From the NCBI GenBank assembly GCA_019426215.1, contig CM033394.1, positions 11,614,195-11,678,194 of the forward strand: a DNA stretch of 64,000 bases. The letters are read 5' to 3'. The position numbers and the translations under genes were made by a program. Of this stretch, positions 11,282 through 23,358 are shown piece by piece. A model generated the notes under the pieces. That model had not been told where the DNA came from and ran no database searches. It was given only the letters and a program-made list of their open reading frames with translations. How positions within the stretch are numbered: position 1 is the first letter of the stretch; each line of letters starts with the position of its first letter. This stretch comes from Buddleja alternifolia (Eukaryota > Streptophyta > Magnoliopsida > Lamiales > Scrophulariaceae).

Positions 11282-11291
11282 GTTGTAGTTT
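11282..11291. repeat. MULE target-site duplication (left)
   Basis: GTTGTAGTTT lies directly before the inverted repeat starting at 11292 and recurs at 14315-14324 directly after the other end. Mutator-like elements make 9-10 bp duplications. Confidence 0.88.
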
Positions 11292-11687
11292 GAGAAAAAT
11301 CCAATGTACCCTCTTTGATAGATCTTATTCTTCAAAAGCTCCATCGTGATACAAAAATTCACAGAACACCCCCCATAAAAAAAAAATAAAGTTACTCACT
11401 GCCTCCCTCAACTAATTTTGCCTATAAATTTTAATGTGAAGACAAAATGCCCATATACTTTTTCATTATTTACACCACATTTATTTTATTTTATTTTATA
11501 ATTACTAACTTTTATTTTTATTTTCGTTTGTATTTTTCTAATCTTCTTCCCTAATCATCTTCTTTTTCCCCAAAACTAAAACCCCAACCCTAATTTTTTT
11601 ATCTCTACACCTGCAACAAAAAACTACCACCATCACCATGGCATCACCATGTATCTATATATCTATCTATATATATATATATATATA

Positions 11688-11692
11688 AGTAT
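11688..11692. repeat. solo-LTR target duplication AGTAT
   Basis: AGTAT at 11688-11692 is repeated at 13461-13465, directly flanking the solo LTR. Confidence 0.88.
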
Positions 11693-13460
11693 TGTTAGAA
11701 TTATGCCCTCAAATGCCATAAAGGATAGAATGAGCAAGGCATCTATCTTGTAGTGAACTTAATTATTATTAATAAAAGGCACTATTTTTTTCATTTAATT
11801 CTTATCTGCATCTATAAATTGTGTAAAACGCTTTGCCTGTATTTTCAGTGCGATCCCTCTACTTCCTATGTGATAGGAAGAATGGCACTAGAGAGATCGA
11901 CCTTGATTACTAAAACTAGTTTGCAAGCAATATGAAGTCTTTAATGGGCAAATAAAGACTTCGAATACTTGTACAATCTTAGCTCTGACATGGGAGTGTT
12001 TGTCGAACACCATGTGATGGTGGGGGCTTAAGACTGTAGGTTCATCAGTGGGATTGATATGCTCGAACATGACTTGCATCAATTTTGTCACATGGGTTTT
12101 CACTCTGTGACTATCAATGACAGAACTGATTATGCGTAATAGGTATATGTGAACCTTTAACCTGAAGTATCAGGCTGAAGATGCACTTGTGACGTCATGT
12201 CTTTCACTAGAGTAGTTAGACCCAATTCACCCGTTGGTGGGGTTGACCTCAAAATGGGGACTTGATGGGCAAGTGGTAGTCTTAGCACATATCTAATATG
12301 TGATTTGTTCTCTCATAAGTGAATGAGAATGTACCCTATGTGATTATAGATAAATAGATATCAAAATCTTTGGCCAAAGCAAAAGAGACGATTGTGCTAG
12401 GCACTTAATCGATCTCAATGATTTCGTATTATTATAATTTATACATATGGTCAAGTCCAGTGTGTTTGACATAACCATGACTCTCACTTGACCAGGGAAC
12501 GTGAACAAAGAGTGTATACATATACGGTATTTACGATTGAAAGGTTGTGGAATGATCCATTCATTCGTATTTCATTTGGGCTACGAAGTGAGCCACGTGA
12601 CTGGCTAGGTGTTACCTACTTCCTTTGATTTCCTCTCATTGCCAAATGAAATGAATCTAAAGAGTCGCGCTGAAGAATTGATGAAGAAAATTGAAAAGGA
12701 TTTTCTATTTTATTTTTGGATAGATTTAATTTATTGGATAAGTTAAATAAATAATTAATTACTTATTGGATAAGATAATTAATTAAATGGATAGTTAATT
12801 TCTTAGAGAAATATATTAATGAATTAATTTATCTAATTAATTTTATTATTTAATTAATTTATTTATTTATTGGATAAAATAAATTATTAATTGAATAAGG
12901 AATTAATTAAACAAAGCAAGAGGAAAAATCCGAGCCCCATGTGGGGCGTCCTCATTAGGGCTAGAAGGATAATCATGTTGGTCTCTTTTGTTTTGTTTTG
13001 GGCAATAAGTCATTGAGATATAAAAGGTTTCTCTTGACTTTAACCAAAACAACAATTTACAATTCATTGTAACTCTCCAAAGAAAAGAAGAAGAAAAATT
13101 TCTCCCCCTCTATACACACTAGCCGTCGTTCATATAGAGATGAAAAAGGCATTTTTTTTATCATCAATTCGTGCGTGATAATTTAGAGACAATGTACTTC
13201 GTTGTTTGGATTTATTTACAAGAAACTTCAAGAAATCAAGACTCAAAGAATATGAGGATTAAATAATTCAAGAAGTTCATCAATTTGAAGTTTTGAAGAA
13301 GAATTGGATTCTCCTACCACCTCGCTTTGACGGGTAAGATGAATTTATTCGTTAAAGCAATTTTTTGGATTCAATTATGCAATTAGAGAACACTTTGGGT
13401 TTTAATCAAATTTTTGAAATCCTACCACTGCGTTTATGAGTTTTTTTGTGAAACCCAACA
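11693..13460 (+). mobile_element. solo copia LTR
   Basis: A single 1768-bp LTR begins TGTTAGAATTATGCC and ends AAACCCAACA, with a perfect 5-bp target duplication AGTAT and no internal region. This is the usual product of recombination between the LTRs of one element. It belongs to the family seen at 46105, 49175 (reversed), 50508 and 62722. It shares the TTTAGAGACA motif near the R-U5 part and the AT-rich ATTAATTAAT zone near 12740-12900. Confidence 0.92.
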
Positions 13461-13561
13461 AGTATATGTATATATTCCAACAACAAAAAGCCACCACCAT
13501 CACCATGGTTTTTACATTGGCTGCCCCTTCCCCAATCTCTGTCGCGGAACCTCCGTCGACT

Positions 13562-13871
13562 TCACTGTGTAAAGCCACCACTGTCCAAGCAAAATCTCCG
13601 GCCTATAAATAAAAACCAAATCGAAACCAAAACACCGGCACTGTTTGTGAGCACCGGCGCAATCGTCGAACCTTCAGACTCCGCTGGAGAAGGAGCTGGA
13701 GAAATAGCTACGACGCGGCGGTGCTTCTCTAATTTGACCATTCTCGTAGTGGCCTTTCGCCCCACTGATGAAATGCCCTAAATTCGATCGATCAAGCTTG
13801 ACCTTGGTGTTGCCGCCGGTGTAGGTTTCGATCGGACTTGAAGTGTTGCAGGTCACGTAATCTCTGGAAAT
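13562..13871 (-). pseudogene. captured phytocyanin (plastocyanin-like) gene fragment
   Basis: The minus strand from 13871 reads ISRDYVTCNTSSPI, then TYTGGNTKVKLDR, then HFISGAKGHYENGQ. This is the second half of a phytocyanin cupredoxin fold (early nodulin-like, uclacyanin or stellacyanin group). A frameshift near 13735 moves to a second frame with VAISPAPSPAESEG and the hydrophobic VLVSIWFLFI. These are the Pro/Ala/Ser-rich linker and GPI-anchor signal typical of the family. The family's GHC motif here is GHY, so the disulfide cysteine is lost. The N-terminal half and signal peptide are absent. The fragment lies inside the MULE and is unlikely to make a folded protein. Confidence 0.78.
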
Positions 13872-14314
13872 CCCCAAACTTTGAAACTGAATAATGGTGG
13901 TGCAGTGGATGGTGGTGGTGGCGGCGATGGGTGATGGTGAGCGGAGGCGGTGGGTGATGGTGTACAATTATATATACACACACTTATATATATATTATTA
14001 CTATATTGTATATATTATTATTAGTTATATATTTAATATATATATATATATAATTTTTATTGAATAATAAATTTATAGGTTTAATCTTGACAGTCTGTTA
14101 TCATATAAGATCCAATGGTGTTAGATTAGGGGCAAAAATGTCCAATAAACTGAAAGAAAATTATAAATATTTGCAATATTCGCGTGTGGAGAGCGTAGGG
14201 GGGTAGTTGCATATTTGTTTTTTTCATAGGGGGTGTCTTGAGAATTTTTATATCACAGGGCCGGGGCTTTCGAATAATAAGGCCTATCAAAGGGGGGTAC
14301 ATGGGATTTTACTC

Positions 14315-14324
14315 GTTGTAGTTT
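14315..14324. repeat. MULE target-site duplication (right)
   Basis: GTTGTAGTTT, the same ten bases as 11282-11291, directly after the right inverted repeat. Confidence 0.88.
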
Positions 14325-14998
14325 TATCAGATGATGGTGAGTTCTTATTGGGTATCAATGTGTTTGACATGTTCAATATCATCTTCTTGATAAAATATTA
14401 TATTCAAAGATCAACTCGAGTAAGAGTTTTGGAAAAAAAAAAAACATCATTTTATTAAAATATAAAGTAAGAAGCATTATAAGAAATGGCATCTAGTAAC
14501 AAGAAGTAGAAAAAGATAGAGATGCGAACCATATGAAAATACATGAACTTAAAACTAGAGTAAGTATGAAAGAAACCAAATTAAAATCTATCACAAGAAC
14601 AAATATTACAAGAGAAAATCTCTATGCAAACATTTAAAAGGAAAAAATATTAAGAAATAAGAGGCATAAGAGTATTCTGCTCAAGAAATGAAAATTTTCC
14701 ATGAGAAGAGAATGCTGCGCGCGCCGTTAGAGAGAGAATGAATTGTTGGTAATCAGATATGGCCCTAGGATTATATAATTCATATTACAAATCAGCCCTT
14801 GAAGACTTAGTCAACTTCAAGTTGACCCCACAAAATAAGATGGGTTGAGAGATAGAAATGGGCCCACAAGACGAACTGGATCTTCAAATGAGGCCCAAAA
14901 GACTTCCGGACCATAATATTTTCAATACCAATTATATCTTGGTCCAATATCTTCAACAAGTTTTATTTCGGCGGTGGAGTTTGACCGATGTAGAACAA
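14325..14998. other. unassigned flank left of a LINE
   Basis: AT-rich to moderate GC with no recognised gene. It forms the 5' flank into which the LINE at 15011 inserted. Confidence 0.4.
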
Positions 14999-15010
14999 GA
15001 AGCTCCTGAT
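14999..15010. repeat. LINE target-site duplication (left)
   Basis: GAAGCTCCTGAT lies here and again at 19788-19799, right after the A-rich tail of the LINE. A 12-bp duplication is typical of target-primed reverse transcription. Confidence 0.85.
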
Positions 15011-15561
15011 CTACTTCGGGCATTGATTCCACCACAAACAAAGACACCTCTCCAGCCCAGGTTCTCCAAGTGGACCAATCTTCCTTACCTAAACTTCATT
15101 CAGGTAATAGCTTCAATATTATTAACAATTCAGTTGATAATGGGCCATGTGATGATAATGGGACTAGTAGAAGTGGACGTCCACCAAAAAACAAATCCGC
15201 TTTAACCAATAAAAATTTATCTCGACCCATGAAGGAAGGATACAAGCCCGTGAAGACTAATTTCCAAGCCCGTCAAATCGTTTCCCCTACCACATACAAA
15301 CCACCTTCTGGCCCACTTCACCCTGATACAGTCTTTGGAAGTACTGTCCCCACTCCTAACCCAACTAATTCCCCACAAAACAGTGACCCCACCCTTGCCA
15401 TGCATGCAAACAATATTGAAAAAGATGATGCCCCTCCAGCCCCAAATATCAACACTGGAAGTGACTTGGAAGGTGATGCGAATGCTAACCTTAATGAAGA
15501 ACAATATGATGATGTTTTGGAAGAATTGAATAGTCACCAGGACGACACCATGCATGAATAA
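15011..15561 (+). pseudogene. LINE ORF1 C-terminal part
   Basis: An open frame runs from the LINE 5' junction to a stop at 15561. It is Pro-, Ser-, Thr- and Asn-rich and ends acidic (EEQYDDVLEEL). The DUF4283 fold and CCHC knuckle expected of plant LINE ORF1 are missing because the 5' part was never copied. The position just upstream of ORF2 supports the ORF1 assignment. It could not bind RNA as the full protein does. Confidence 0.65.
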
Positions 15562-15663
15562 TCGGACCTGGCACTCCATCAAAATGGGGGTTTTTAAACC
15601 CCCGAGGTACGAACGTCGTTTCGTGTTTTATCTCCCCCCCCCCTTTTTTTAATATATATATTA

Positions 15664-18600
15664 ATGATTTGTCTCTTTTGGATTTGCAGAGGTACGGGAA
15701 GCCCGACCTTTCTTAATATCCTTCAGGATCTCCTTCGTACACACAATCCGGGGATTCTTGTTCTCATGGAAACCCGGGCTAAGCGGGACAGAGCTGACTG
15801 TATTTTACGACATTGTCACTTTGATAAAATGGAATTGGTTGAGGCTCGCGGTTTCTCCGGGGGTATTTGGATGTTTTGGGACTCCACAACCGTTCAATAA
15901 GAGTTCATTGCTGCTAATGATCAGAGTATCAAGGCTATCGTCCGTTGTCCTGGGAAAACAGACTGGGTCCTTTCTTCTTTATACGCAAGTCCAAATGATG
16001 ATTCTCGTGAACACTTATGGCAATACATTACTCAGCTAGCGGGTGATATGAACGTCATTACCAAAGATAGTGAGAAATCTGGAGGCGCCCCTTTTGACAT
16101 TAGATGTGGTCGTTCTTTTGTAAATTGTGTCAATGAGTGTGGACTTATTGACATGGCGTTCTCGGGATCTCGCTTTACTTGGGCAAAAGGTGGCAACTCT
16201 CCTCTACAGGAATGCTTAGACCATGTCCTGTGCAACTCAGAATGGAATACTAATTATCCTACTGCGACGGTTACTCATCTTCCTAGAATTGGATCTGACC
16301 ACTGTCCTGTCATGTTATGCACTGAAGAAAACCGAGCTCAGTTGAGTACTAAAAAACCCTTTCGAATGCAAATGGCGTGGTTTACGAACCCTGACTTCGG
16401 TCAATACATTGCTCATCATTGGGGTTCGACCATGCATCAAGATATCCATTCCCGGATATGCTCAATCACGGACTGCATGAAAAAGTGGAATATGAATGTC
16501 TTTGGTAACATTTTTAAACAAAAACATGAACTTGTGGCTCGTCTAAATGGTATCCAAAAGGCTCAGTCTATCCAGTTCAGTCGGTCTTTACAGAAGCTTG
16601 AAACGAGGCTTTCTACCCAATTTCAAGCTATCCTTCACCAAGAGGAGCTGATTTGGAAACAGAAGTCCCGAATCAGACGGCTAAAAGCTGGGGATATGAA
16701 TACTCGATTTTTTCATACTATTGCAGCAACTAAGCGATCTCGCTCCAAAATTAGCACCTTGCAAGCTTATGACAGTACTTGGGTTACGGATCCAACCACT
16801 CTTCGCGATATGGCTGTTGACTTCTACAAAAATCTTTATAGCTTTGATGAGAGTGTATCTTCTTATCAACGGACAGATCATTTTCCCACATTCACGGGTG
16901 ACCATTTGAGCTCTCTTAGTATGGCCGTGTCCAAAGATGAGGTTAAAAAAGCTATTTGGGATATGCACCCAACAAAATCCCCTGGGCCAGATGGCCTCCA
17001 ACCTCTATTCTTTCAAAAGTTTTGGAACTTCGTGGGTGACACCGTCACAGACATGGTAAGCCTAGCCCTCCGTACAGGTAATATCAACCAAAGTATTAAC
17101 GAATCACTCATTACTTTGATTCCTAAGGATAGGTGTGCTACACATCTTTCTAAATTCCGTCCTATTAGTCTGAGTAACGTGATTCTCAAAATTATTACTA
17201 AAACGATGGTGAACCATCTTCGCCCTTTTATGGATTCTTTGATACCTCAAACCCAGAGTAGTTTCACCAAAGGGCGGCAAGCTATGGATAACATCATTGT
17301 CACCCAAGAAACTATTCATAGTTTGTCATTTTTCAAGGGATCCAAGGGTTTTTTCATTGCAAAAATTGATTTTGAGAAAGCGTACGATCGAATTAATTGG
17401 TCTTTTTTAGAAAATGTGCTTAAGGAGATGGGCTTTTCGGAAGCTTGGACCCAACTCATAATGAATTATACTTGCTCAGCTAAGCTCTCCCTTCTTTGGA
17501 ATGGAGAGCAAACTAAGTGGTTCAATCCTAAGAGAGGTCTGAGACAAGGTGACCCCCTTTCCCCGTACTTATTTGTTTTCTGTGTTGAGAAGTTAGGTTC
17601 GCTGGTTCAAAATGTTGTGGATACGGGAATCTGGCGCACGGTTCCAACCTCTTGCCAAGGCCCCCGCCTCTCTCACCTTATGTTTGCTGATGATCTTCTC
17701 CTTTTCAGGGAAGCCGATATTCACCAGATCGATATCATAAGAAACACTCTTGACACCTACTGTAAGATGTCGGGGCAGGCAGTCAATAATCTTAAATCTC
17801 AAATTTTCTTCTCTCAGAACACTCCGGCTTGGATTGCTCGCAGAGTAGCTCATCGAGCTCATTTACAGATCACGGACAATCTGGGAAAATATCTCGGAGC
17901 TCCCCTTCATCACACTCGTACGCTTAAAAAAGACTATCGTTTCTTGTAGATCGAATTACTAGACGGTTATCGGGGTGGAAAAGGAATCAACTTGCTCTTG
18001 CGGGAAGGGTTACTCTTGTTAAATCTGTCACATCTACCATTCCTTCATATTATATGCAAACATCGCGCATTCCTGCGGGTGTTTGTGACGAGGTAGATAA
18101 ACATAACCGTCAATTTATTTGGGGGGGGGGGTCGCCCACACAAAGGAAAATCCACTTACTCCCTTGGGACGTTCTTTGTCGCAAAAAAGATGAGGGAGGT
18201 TTAGGTTTGAAGAATACTCGTGCTCGTAATCTCGCTTTTCTTGGCAAGCTTGGGTGGCAAGTTCTTAAGGATGACTCTAAGTTGTGGGTTCAAGTTATTC
18301 GCCATAAGTATCTTTTTCGCAATCGGGCCTGAGCCCGGGGTAACACTTCTCATGTGTGGCGTAGTATCCAAAGTGCTTTTCCTTTACTTAAAAATGGTTT
18401 GTCCTGGAGGCTTGGTAATGGGTATACTATTAAGTTTTGGACTAATACCTGGTTTGGTGACTCGGCGATTATTCATCATATCGACATTGAGCTTAATGAG
18501 GAAACCTTGAATCGCACTGTGGCTAGCTATTGGGACGAAAGTGCAGGGTGGTGCTGGTCAGACATTCCGCAATTACCAGAGCATATTCGTGGGTCAATGA

Positions 18601-19750
18601 ATTCGATGCAACCTGACCCCTTAATGGAGGATAATTTGATTTGGCACCCTGCCCCTAGTGGTGTCTATTCGTGCAGCAGCGCTTACGACAATATATGTAG
18701 CACGTCTACCCATCGAGGGGAGGAGAAGCACTAGCGACGTATATGGAAGCTTAAAGGCACTTACCGGCGTAAATTTTTTATTTGGTTCCTACGACATAAC
18801 AAGCTTCTCACCGGTAGTTAAATGAGTCTTCGTCATATTACGAACGAGTCATCCTATAAATTCTGTAACCATCATGATGAAACCAACATTCACGCACTCC
18901 GGGACTGCTCTTGGGCTAGAGAAATTTGGCAGATGCTTGTCGCTCCTCGCCATCACATAGAATTCTTTTCGCTTGATTCAAAAAACTGGGTAGATTGGAA
19001 TCTCACAAATCCGGCTGACAGGTATGATTGGTGTGATCGTTGGGATAATACATTTGCTGAGACTCTTTATTTCCTTTGGCAGGTTCGTAACGAGGCAACT
19101 CATGATGATGATCAATCAGGTCCCCGTTTCGATATTTCCACCCTTCGACATCGTATTGAAGAATCTAACCGTAACCGTGAGCTTAATCCCGACTTGCTGG
19201 AGCATGTCATTCAGGTGGGATGGGATAAACCGGATCAAGACTTCCTCAAAGTTAATGTTGATGCAGCCCAAATTTTTGATCGCATGGATGGTCGATCGGC
19301 TACTGGAATTGGGGGCTCATCCGTGATAGCTAAGGAAGCTGGATACATGGGTTTAGTGGCAAGGTAGCAGCTGATAACGTTCTGCATGGAGAACTTTTAG
19401 CCATTCAAAAAGGGGTGGAATGTGCATGGGATTTGAAGACTACTAATATTGTTGTTGAAACAGATTGTTGGACGGTTCTAGATGAGATTAATGGTGCTAC
19501 ACATGTACACCGTTACTTCGGGATCATTCGTAATATCCGCGAGTTATTAAAGCGCCCCTGGCATGCCAAGATCACTCGGGTTTTGCGAGAGGCGAATCAC
19601 GCGGCAGATTATTTAGCTAAAATGGGAATTAACCAGGAGCTGATCAATAGTCACAGTCCAAATGATGAGTTGAATGTGATCTTAGAAGCGGATAAGTTGG
19701 GTAGTACTTTACCCCGTATCACGACTAATTTCCCGAGTCTGTCGGGCTAG
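15664..19750 (+). pseudogene. LINE ORF2: endonuclease, RT, zf-RVT, RNase H (broken)
   Basis: Starts at ATG 15664. The endonuclease opens LFWICRGTGSP; family members have WNCRG, so the metal-binding Asn is lost. A TAA sits at 15898-15900, then the same frame continues to 17949 through SDHCPV (endonuclease end) and RT motifs KFRPISL, KIDFEKAYDR, GLRQGDPLSPYLF and the FADD box. A frameshift at about 17945 leads to 18054-19367, read in one frame with in-frame stops at about 18330, 18732 and 18819. That part includes the zf-RVT motif HHDETNIHALRDC. RNase H begins KVNVDAA and, after another frameshift near 19365, continues GELLAI, VETDC and ANHAADYLAKMG, so the catalytic acids are present. Dead copy. 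Confidence 0.92.
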
Positions 19751-19787
19751 TTTGTTTGGGTATCCCCCTTCCTAGAATCAAAAAAAC

Positions 19788-19799
19788 GAAGCTCCTGAT
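19788..19799. repeat. LINE target-site duplication (right)
   Basis: GAAGCTCCTGAT, identical to 14999-15010. Confidence 0.85.
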
Positions 19800-20359
19800 T
19801 TTTGAGAAATTTTAAGATCCAAGACTTCTCAAAAATTTTGGCGTGTTTAAGATCATAGTAGTATTTTCTAGTCAAAATTAGGTTGTTTTAGTCATTTATT
19901 GACCACTTTTGAAATTTTTATTTATTTATGGGTGATTTTTTTAAAAAAAATTGTTGTAATTGAGTCCTAGCTAGTCCTATTCAACATAGATTAGGAGAGT
20001 CATACTTGGTTAATGTCAAGATAGAAGGGCTTTATTAGTTATAAAGTTAGGTTACAACAATTCTAATCCTTTTAGTATTTGGAAAAGACTTATATAATAA
20101 GCATATGCTTTCTAAATTGCTGTGATAATTTTTTTTGATCAATAAGATTTTTTGCCTGCATATTTGATGTTTTCTTAGTTATCCTTTAAAATTAAACACG
20201 TGATATCTAAATTTTCGTTACATCAGAAAAGTGTGAGAAAATAAAAAATTCTAGTTCAAACCAAATTTGTTCAGACTCACCAATAATATGTGAAGTGTAA
20301 CTCGTGGACCAATAATCTCAGGAATTTAAAACCCTTGTAATCAATCAATTTTCACTTCT
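19800..20359. other. AT-rich non-coding stretch
   Basis: No gene or repeat recognised. Confidence 0.4.
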
Positions 20360-21085
20360 ATAATTTAATCAAGAAGAAAAATAGTTCAAATAATACTTAC
20401 TAAATTATTTAAAATAATGGATACAATTTCTAATTATTTTTTCTGATTCTTTGCTTCAACAATTTGATCTTCAAGATTAAATTCTTGAAGGAATTTCAAC
20501 ACCTCGATCTCCCTCATGCTCGACTTGATCCTTCATGAACGTTAATTTGAGAGTTTCGCGCTGTAATCTAGAATTCAACATTATTATTTGAGCATTTAAT
20601 TGGTGAATTCTACGCTTCGGTCGATCTCCTCCAAATTTGATTTGAACTTCAATAACGTTAATTCGTGATTTAGCACTATAATCACGAATTAAACACTAAT
20701 ATTTGTTGAGATCAATGATGAACACCTTGAATTAATGCCACCTAGAACGCATTGAATGCCGCCTAGAACGCCATGAATTTCCTTGAATACAATTTGAGAG
20801 AATCTTAATACTTTACTGAATATCACTGTTGCTCAAATATGAGATCTAGAATTATGTATAGCTTCTTCGACTTGACCCCTGTTTATGCATGTAGGGTTGG
20901 AGTTCTTCCATAATCATTTGATGAAGTGGCACAGATATGATTGACTCTTCATGAATTGATAAGAATTTACCTCTTTAAGATCAAGATATAATTTGAACTG
21001 CCAAAATATATGATTGAACTTCCATATATCGTGGATTGAGACATAATCTCACCGCCTTAGGTACTTCAACACCACAATTTTGTTA
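20360..21085. repeat. diverged gypsy-type LTR copy
   Basis: Shares a long series of motifs, in the same order, with 34430-35275 and 37827-39749. These include TTCTTGAAGGAATTT, AACGTTAATT, GATCTCCTCCAAATTTGA and GTAGGGTTGGAGTTCTTCCATAAT. It is more diverged than those two are from each other. No internal region or clean ends are visible, so it is probably an old solo LTR or fragment. Confidence 0.65.
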
Positions 21086-21329
21086 GTTAATACTCGTATA
21101 ATACACGTGCCTACATATAATAAAAGATACTTTTGTTTTCTATAGGCATTCGGAATTTAATGAATAATGCTCATAATTTTGAGTTGAATCGTTTAGTACA
21201 CGTACTTTATATACGCATCCTGTATTCTACTCGGCGAATAATAATTTAATTTTGTAAAACAATAATTTTTTTAATTTGAAAATTATAATAAGTTGTTATA
21301 AGTACTAATTGAGTATTATGAAACTAAAT
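21086..21329. other. AT-rich non-coding stretch
   Basis: No gene or repeat end recognised before the tandem units begin. Confidence 0.35.
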
Positions 21330-21867
21330 ATTGAGAACGTCAGCAATTAGTCAAAATATATTATTTATTATCAACTAGTAACTTATATTGAATTGTACTT
21401 TTATAATTAATTAAAAACGAATATATGCTATATACCTGACAAGTTTATATAAAAATAACTTGTATTTTTCACTCCTGAAATTTATTTGTATTCGTATTAT
21501 ACTCATATATCTATGAATTCATTTATTTTCATGTCTTTGTATTTTTTAGCTAATTTTTTTCTCCGTAAATCTGAACCAAATTTTATAATATCCTCATACG
21601 TATTAAACGATGAACTTTTGCCGCCCTGTTTTTAACTAACTAGGCAACACACATGTCATTTTTTTTTCTTTACTTCTTATCAATTAATTATTTTATTTAA
21701 TCTTGTAATTTAATTTGATCGATATTTTAAAATATAAATAAAAATATATAAGGCAACAAATTTTTAATGTCTACACCCTACTTCCCTTGTTTTCCACATT
21801 CCACTCCCCCCTACTTTCCTTTGGTTGCCTGTACAAGGCTGTTGCGGCTTGCAACTCCCAGTTCCGG
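21330..21867. repeat. tandem unit 1 (~0.54 kb)
   Basis: First of three tandem units. Each begins near AATATTGMGAACGTC, passes through TTAACTAACTAGGCAA and GTTTGATCGA, and ends with the block CCACATTCCACTCCCCCCTA...CCTGTACAAGGCTGTTGCGG. That end block is better conserved than the AT-rich remainder. Confidence 0.8.
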
Positions 21868-22275
21868 ATAATAAATAATATTGCGAACGTCAATAATGAG
21901 TCAAAAATGTAGTCAAAATATTAATTATTATCTACTAGTAACTCATATTAAATAGTACTTTTTATAAATTTAAAACCAATATGAGTTATATATCTCACAA
22001 GTTTATATTAAATAAGCTGTATTTTTACTCTTGAATAATTCATTTGTATTCGCATATACTCGTATATCTATGAATCCATTTATATCCCATATTCATATTT
22101 TTTAGCTGATATTTTCACCGTAAATTTGGAGAAAAATTTATAATATACTCATACGTATTAAATGACGAACTTTTGTTGTCCCGTATTAAACTAACTAGGC
22201 AACACACATGTCAATTTGTTTTATTTCTCATGAATCAATGATTTTATTTAATCTTGAAGTTTAATTTGATCGACA
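21868..22275. repeat. tandem unit 2, left part (split by Helitron)
   Basis: Matches unit 1 from its start (AATATTGCGAACGTC) to TTTGATCGACA, where the Helitron begins. The rest of the unit resumes at 28569. Confidence 0.85.
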
Positions 22276-22981
22276 TCTATATATAATAAAATACAACATT
22301 TGAGACCATCCAAGTAAACGCATATGTGGTTGGCCTAATTGAGTTCAATTTTGCCGCGTAAGCAAAATTAAATATTTACATATTTATTATATTTCTTAAA
22401 AAATATCAATCTTTATCCAAATATATTAACAACTTCATATCTTTTTTGGATAATACTATACTAACTAATAGATTTTCTTTTTTTAAGTACGTGTCTTTAT
22501 TCAAAATTTGAATTTCGTATCCAATTATATTGCATACATACATATACACACACACACATATATATATATACACATACACACACATATATATACACTATAA
22601 TATATAGAGTGTTTGACTAATTTTGACTGCAATTTGACCAAATATTATTTTTTGGTGTTTTTGAATTTTTTAATTGCAAAGAAAAATTCTCATTGGCTGA
22701 TCACTTAATTAGAATATTTAATAGTCACATTATCTTTATGTTCGTAACTGATTCTCCTTGATTAAAGCTATGGGATGTGATTTGAAATTTGAATTTATGA
22801 TTATTTAAACTAACAGCCATCTATTAATAAGAAAATCCTTCTCAATGCATCTTCATCTCTTTCTCTCATGTAATCCGTACACGCTACATGAATTTTATTC
22901 TTAATCATCCCTTCGCAACCCCAATCTTTTTGCTCATTTGTGCCTTTTTTTTTAGTTAACATTTGTATGCCTTTTTTTATT

Positions 22982-23358
22982 GGGATAAATGCAAAAAATC
23001 CCCATATGTTAGTGCAAAATTGCAAAAAAACATCTATGTTAACGAAATAGGCTAATCACCATCACGTGTTATTCAAAAGTTTGCAAAAAGTCACTTTTTG
23101 TTAAAAAGATAGAAAGAAATATGTGTATTTTTAGGTGAAATAACACTATTTTATCTTTTATTTTGTTTGGAGAGTGTATAAATGACAAAAAAGCATGTCA
23201 CTAAAAGTGAAAACCATGAAAAACACGGTCATTTTTTTTCAAAAAGTGACTTTTTGTAGATTTTTGAATAACACATGGTGGTGTTTAGCCTATCTCGTTA
23301 ACATATGTGTTTTTTTACAATTTCGCATTAACACAGACGGGTTTTTTGCAATCATCCC
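22982..23358. mobile_element. MULE-type foldback MITE
   Basis: The left arm GGGATAAATGCAAAAAATCC is mirrored by the right end, whose reverse complement begins GGGATGATTGCAAAAAACCC. Inverted similarity extends about 120 bp inward through ATATGTTAACGARATAGGCTA, GTGTTATTCAAAA and AAAAAGTCACTTTTT. Flanks TTTTTTATT and TTTTTTGAT agree at 7 of 9 bases, fitting a 9-bp duplication. No coding content. Confidence 0.75.

Larger units (their letters stand above)
11292..14314. mobile_element. Pack-MULE carrying a phytocyanin fragment, split by a solo LTR
   Basis: Long terminal inverted repeats of at least 100-150 bp bound this element. The left end GAGAAAAATCCAATGTACCC pairs with the right end, whose reverse complement is GAGTAAAATCCCATGTACCC. 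Similarity continues inward through TTTGATAG, GATACAAAAATTC and ACACCCCCC. A 10-bp direct duplication GTTGTAGTTT flanks it, which fits the Mutator superfamily. Without the later 1.77-kb solo LTR the element is about 1.25 kb. It has no transposase and its GC-rich core (13500-13960) holds a piece of a phytocyanin gene. A gene fragment inside a non-autonomous MULE is the definition of a Pack-MULE. Confidence 0.85.
15011..19787 (+). mobile_element. 5'-truncated LINE (L1-type), plus strand
   Basis: Non-LTR retrotransposon with the end of ORF1, a complete though broken ORF2 and a short A-rich tail (ATCAAAAAAAC, 19778-19787). It is flanked by the 12-bp duplication GAAGCTCCTGAT. The 5' junction falls inside ORF1, so the copy was truncated at insertion. 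ORF2 contains endonuclease, RT, zf-RVT and RNase H, the layout of plant L1 elements with an added RNase H. Confidence 0.9.

Noticed and set aside
13792..13983. His/Pro-rich minus-strand frame
   Set aside because: It comes from GGTGGT/CACCAC repeats and is out of frame with the phytocyanin piece.
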